From CAVXAE01 sp044225565 (lineage in GTDB: Bacteria > Pseudomonadota > Gammaproteobacteria > Steroidobacterales > Steroidobacteraceae): DNA of 25,711 bases. Made by a program: the position numbers and the translations under genes. Positions 19,913 through 25,711 of this stretch are shown here, in pieces. The notes beneath the pieces were generated by a model, which was not told the DNA's origin, did not search any database, and worked only from the letters and a program-made list of their open reading frames with translations. The DNA lies in the NCBI GenBank assembly GCA_044225565.1, contig JBGAIL010000064.1, positions 1 to 25,711 on the forward strand. Direction: 5' to 3'. The first letter of the stretch is position 1. The number at the start of each line of letters is the position of its first letter.

Positions 19913-20755
19913 TCAACCGGACGCGCGGCGAACGGCGGCTACCGTCTTGATCGCATCCACCGTCGCTGCAACATCGTGAGCCCGCACGATGCGTGCGCCG
20001 TTGAGCACCGCCATCACGGCGAGCGCGACACTACCATGCACGCGCTCGTCGGGCTCCCGACCCAGCAGCATCTTCAGCATCGACTTGCGCGAAAGCCCCA
20101 CCAGCACCGGCTGGCCGAGATCGCAGAGCTCGCCGAGCCGCTGCAGCAGCCGCAGATTGTGCGCCACCGTCTTGCCGAAACCGAAGCCGGGATCGATCGC
20201 GATGCGCTCATCCGGGATGCCCGCGGCGCGGCAACTCTGCACGCGCTCCCGGAGAAACTCCGAGACTTCGCTCACGACATCCCGATACTGCGGATCCGCC
20301 TGCATGCTGCGGGGCTCGCCCTGCATGTGCATGAGGCATATGGCGCATCCGGTACCGGCAACGGCCTCCAGCGCTCCGGGCTCCCGCAGCGCCCGCACGT
20401 CGTTGATGAGCCCGGCACCCGCCTCTGCGGCCGCCTTCATCACTTCGGGCTTGCTGGTGTCCACGGAAATGACCGCTCCAGTCCGGCCCGCCAGCCGCTC
20501 GACGACCGGCACTACCCGCCGCAACTCTTCCTCCACCGGCACGTCCTGAGCGCCCGGCCGCGTCGATTCCCCGCCGATGTCGACGATCGCCGCGCCCTCC
20601 TCCACGAGCCTCAAGGCGTGCGCGACCGCATCGTCGACGTGAAGGAACCGGCCCCCGTCGGAGAACGAGTCGGGAGTGACGTTGACGATACCCATGACGA
20701 TGGGCGGCTCGAGGGAAAGGGCCTTGTCGGCGCAGCGCAGCTGCATACCGGGCAC
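19913..20755 (-). CDS. folP: Dihydropteroate synthase
   Basis: The product has 280 residues of TIM-barrel fold. It condenses 4-aminobenzoate with dihydropterin pyrophosphate in folate synthesis and is the sulfonamide target. Pterin- and phosphate-binding motifs are visible: MGIVNVTPDSFSDGG near residue 22, DIGGESTRPGA near residue 60, ISVDTSKPEV, LINDVRA, LMHMQGEP, IDPGFGFGKT, VGLSRKSML and VRAHDV near the C-terminus. The start may be GTG (20753-20755) or the ATG three codons inside (20744-20746); conserved sequence begins after both. It is about 61 bases from the ftsH stop, in the usual ftsH-folP-glmM operon. It is intact. Confidence 0.96.
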   Translation of the reverse strand: MPGMQLRCADKALSLEPPIVMGIVNVTPDSFSDGGRFLHVDDAVAHALRLVEEGAAIVDIGGESTRPGAQDVPVEEELRRVVPVVERLAGRTGAVISVDTSKPEVMKAAAEAGAGLINDVRALREPGALEAVAGTGCAICLMHMQGEPRSMQADPQYRDVVSEVSEFLRERVQSCRAAGIPDERIAIDPGFGFGKTVAHNLRLLQRLGELCDLGQPVLVGLSRKSMLKMLLGREPDERVHGSVALAVMAVLNGARIVRAHDVAATVDAIKTVAAVRRASG

Positions 20756-20816
20756 TCGACGGTTCGCTAGCGGATTCGGACGGCGGGAGCGCGCGGACGG
20801 GCGGCGTGCGCCAGCC

Positions 20817-22732
<1,916 letters not shown>

Positions 22733-22777
22733 AAGCCGTCCTCTCGATCGGTTACGGCACGAAATGCGCCCCCGAAC

Positions 22778-22985
22778 CTACACCAATGGATCCTGTCTTG
22801 CCAGCAGATACCGCTCAGGCCGCGGAGGCTGCGAGCCCCGCCTCCGCAAGAGCTTCACCTTGGCGAATTTGCCCCGGAAGACCCGCTCCCGCAGCTGCGA
22901 GGCGCGCTCCGAACACCTTGATCGGGTGCTACCCGCGGACTTCAAGACTCCACGAGCACGAGCGAGTTCCAAGTGGATGGTGGGG
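22778..22985 (-). pseudogene. rlmE: C-terminal remnant of 23S rRNA 2'-O-methyltransferase RlmE (FtsJ)
   Basis: Between greA and ftsH, where rlmE is expected, only about 65-70 codons of C-terminal homology can be read. They comprise a helix-like HLELARARGVLK and, two frames apart, IKVF (the conserved KVF lysine strand), then LRERVFRGKFAKVKLLR and PERYLLARQDPLV ending at TAG 22778-22780. This matches the end of RlmE (usual length about 205-215). The N-terminal two thirds, including the SAM-binding region, are absent, and frame changes occur inside the remnant. The remnant stops at or inside the hairpin at 22984-23034. Real gene loss and a collapsed assembly are both possible. The assignment rests on position plus short motif matches. 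Confidence 0.7.
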
Positions 22986-23034
22986 TCTTCCACTCGAGCA
23001 GTGGCGCATCCGCGCCCTGCTCGAGTGCAAGACC
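22984..23034. repeat. Long near-perfect hairpin downstream of greA
   Basis: Arms 22984-23001 and 23017-23034 pair over 18 positions with one mismatch (core CACTCGAGCAG / CTGCTCGAGTG). An inner stem GGCGC/GCGCC (23003-23007 with 23012-23016) closes a four-base loop, with one bulged base at 23002. On the minus strand it begins nine bases after the greA stop. There is no T run after it in either direction, so it is not a textbook intrinsic terminator, though a transcript-end or RNA-stability role after greA is plausible. Confidence 0.8.
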
Positions 23035-23043
23035 TGACTCAGC

Positions 23044-23516
23044 TCACTCGTACCTCACGGCGACGATTTCATAGGTGTGGGTGCCGCCCGGAGCCTCCAC
23101 GTCGACCGTATCGCCCTCTTCCTTGCCGATGACGGCGCGCGCGATAGGGGACGTGACCGAGATGCGGCCCGCGCGGATGTCCGCCTCGTCCTCGCCCACG
23201 ATCTGGTACTTGAGCACGTTGCCGCCGTCCTGGTCCTCGAGCTCGACGTTGGCTCCGAAGACCACCCTGGTGGTGGCCGTGAGCCGGCTGGTGTCGATGA
23301 TCTCCGCCGTCGAGAGCTTCGATTCCAACTCGCCGATCCGCCCCTCGATGAAGCCCTGCTGCTCCCGAGCCGCGTGGTACTCGGCGTTCTCGGAGAGATC
23401 GCCGTGCCCGCGCGCCTCGGCGATGGCCTTGATGACGTTCGGACGCGCCTCGGTCTTCAACCGCCTGAGCTCGGCCCGCAGCGCTTCGGCGCCGCGCAGG
23501 GTCATGGGTGTGCGTT

Positions 23517-23520
<4 letters not shown>
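23044..23520 (-). CDS. greA: Transcription elongation factor GreA
   Basis: The product has 158 residues, the standard length. GreA inserts its coiled coil into the RNA polymerase secondary channel and stimulates cleavage of backtracked transcripts. The N-terminal coiled coil (residues about 8-75) carries the tip motif GDLSENAEYHAAREQQGFIEGRI with the conserved acidic residues. The C-terminal FKBP-like domain holds YQIVGEDEADIRAGRISVTSPIARAVIGKEEGD. The ATG at 23518-23520 overlaps the carB stop as ATGA, so translation is coupled to carB. It is intact. Confidence 0.97.

Positions 23521-25711
<2,191 letters not shown>

Noticed and set aside
22786..23037. Small plus-strand frames in the greA-ftsH gap
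   Set aside because: No ribosome site or conserved motif; the gap is better explained by the minus-strand rlmE remnant and the hairpin.

Overview
The window is a GC-rich bacterial chromosome segment that reads as ordinary housekeeping DNA. It most resembles a gammaproteobacterium near Xanthomonadales, Steroidobacterales or Nevskiales. The grounds are the order carB-greA-(rlmE)-ftsH-folP-glmM-tpiA-secG-tRNA-Leu-nuoA..N, a 250-residue NuoC with the central insertion I associate with Xanthomonas-type NuoC, and a Sel1-repeat protein of the kind common in those groups. This placement is from memory of families and synteny, not from a search.

Layout, left to right. Positions 2-850 (+) hold the 3' part of a Sel1-repeat gene, which meets rdgC (861-1778, -) tail to tail. 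A short divergent promoter gap follows, then a signal-peptide-bearing class I methyltransferase (1858-2640, +), whose stop codon interlocks with that of nuoN. From 2637 to the right edge everything is on the minus strand. In transcription order this is carB (cut by the window edge), greA, an rlmE remnant, ftsH, folP, glmM, tpiA, secG, tRNA-Leu(GAG), and the complete 14-gene complex I operon nuoA to nuoN. Many neighbours are translationally coupled (ATGA or TGATG overlaps at carB/greA, tpiA/secG, nuoC/D, D/E, E/F, F/G and J/K).

The genes cover pyrimidine/arginine precursor synthesis (carB), transcript cleavage (greA), rRNA methylation (rlmE, broken), membrane proteolysis (ftsH), folate and peptidoglycan precursors (folP, glmM), glycolysis (tpiA), secretion (secG) and proton-pumping NADH:quinone oxidoreductase (nuo).

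The outstanding anomaly is data quality or decay rather than a new system. nuoH, nuoG, nuoF, nuoD, nuoB, nuoA, secG and the 5' part of ftsH each contain one or more small indels, while nuoN-I, nuoE, nuoC, tpiA, glmM, folP, greA, rdgC and the visible carB are clean. Conserved protein sequence continues across each break in another frame, and many breaks are single G/C losses in short runs. Unpolished, low-coverage sequence is the best explanation. A second anomaly is the loss of the front two thirds of rlmE, and of the expected yhbY, next to a strong hairpin. I found no CRISPR array, insertion sequence, prophage, toxin-antitoxin or defence system, and no convincing undescribed system.
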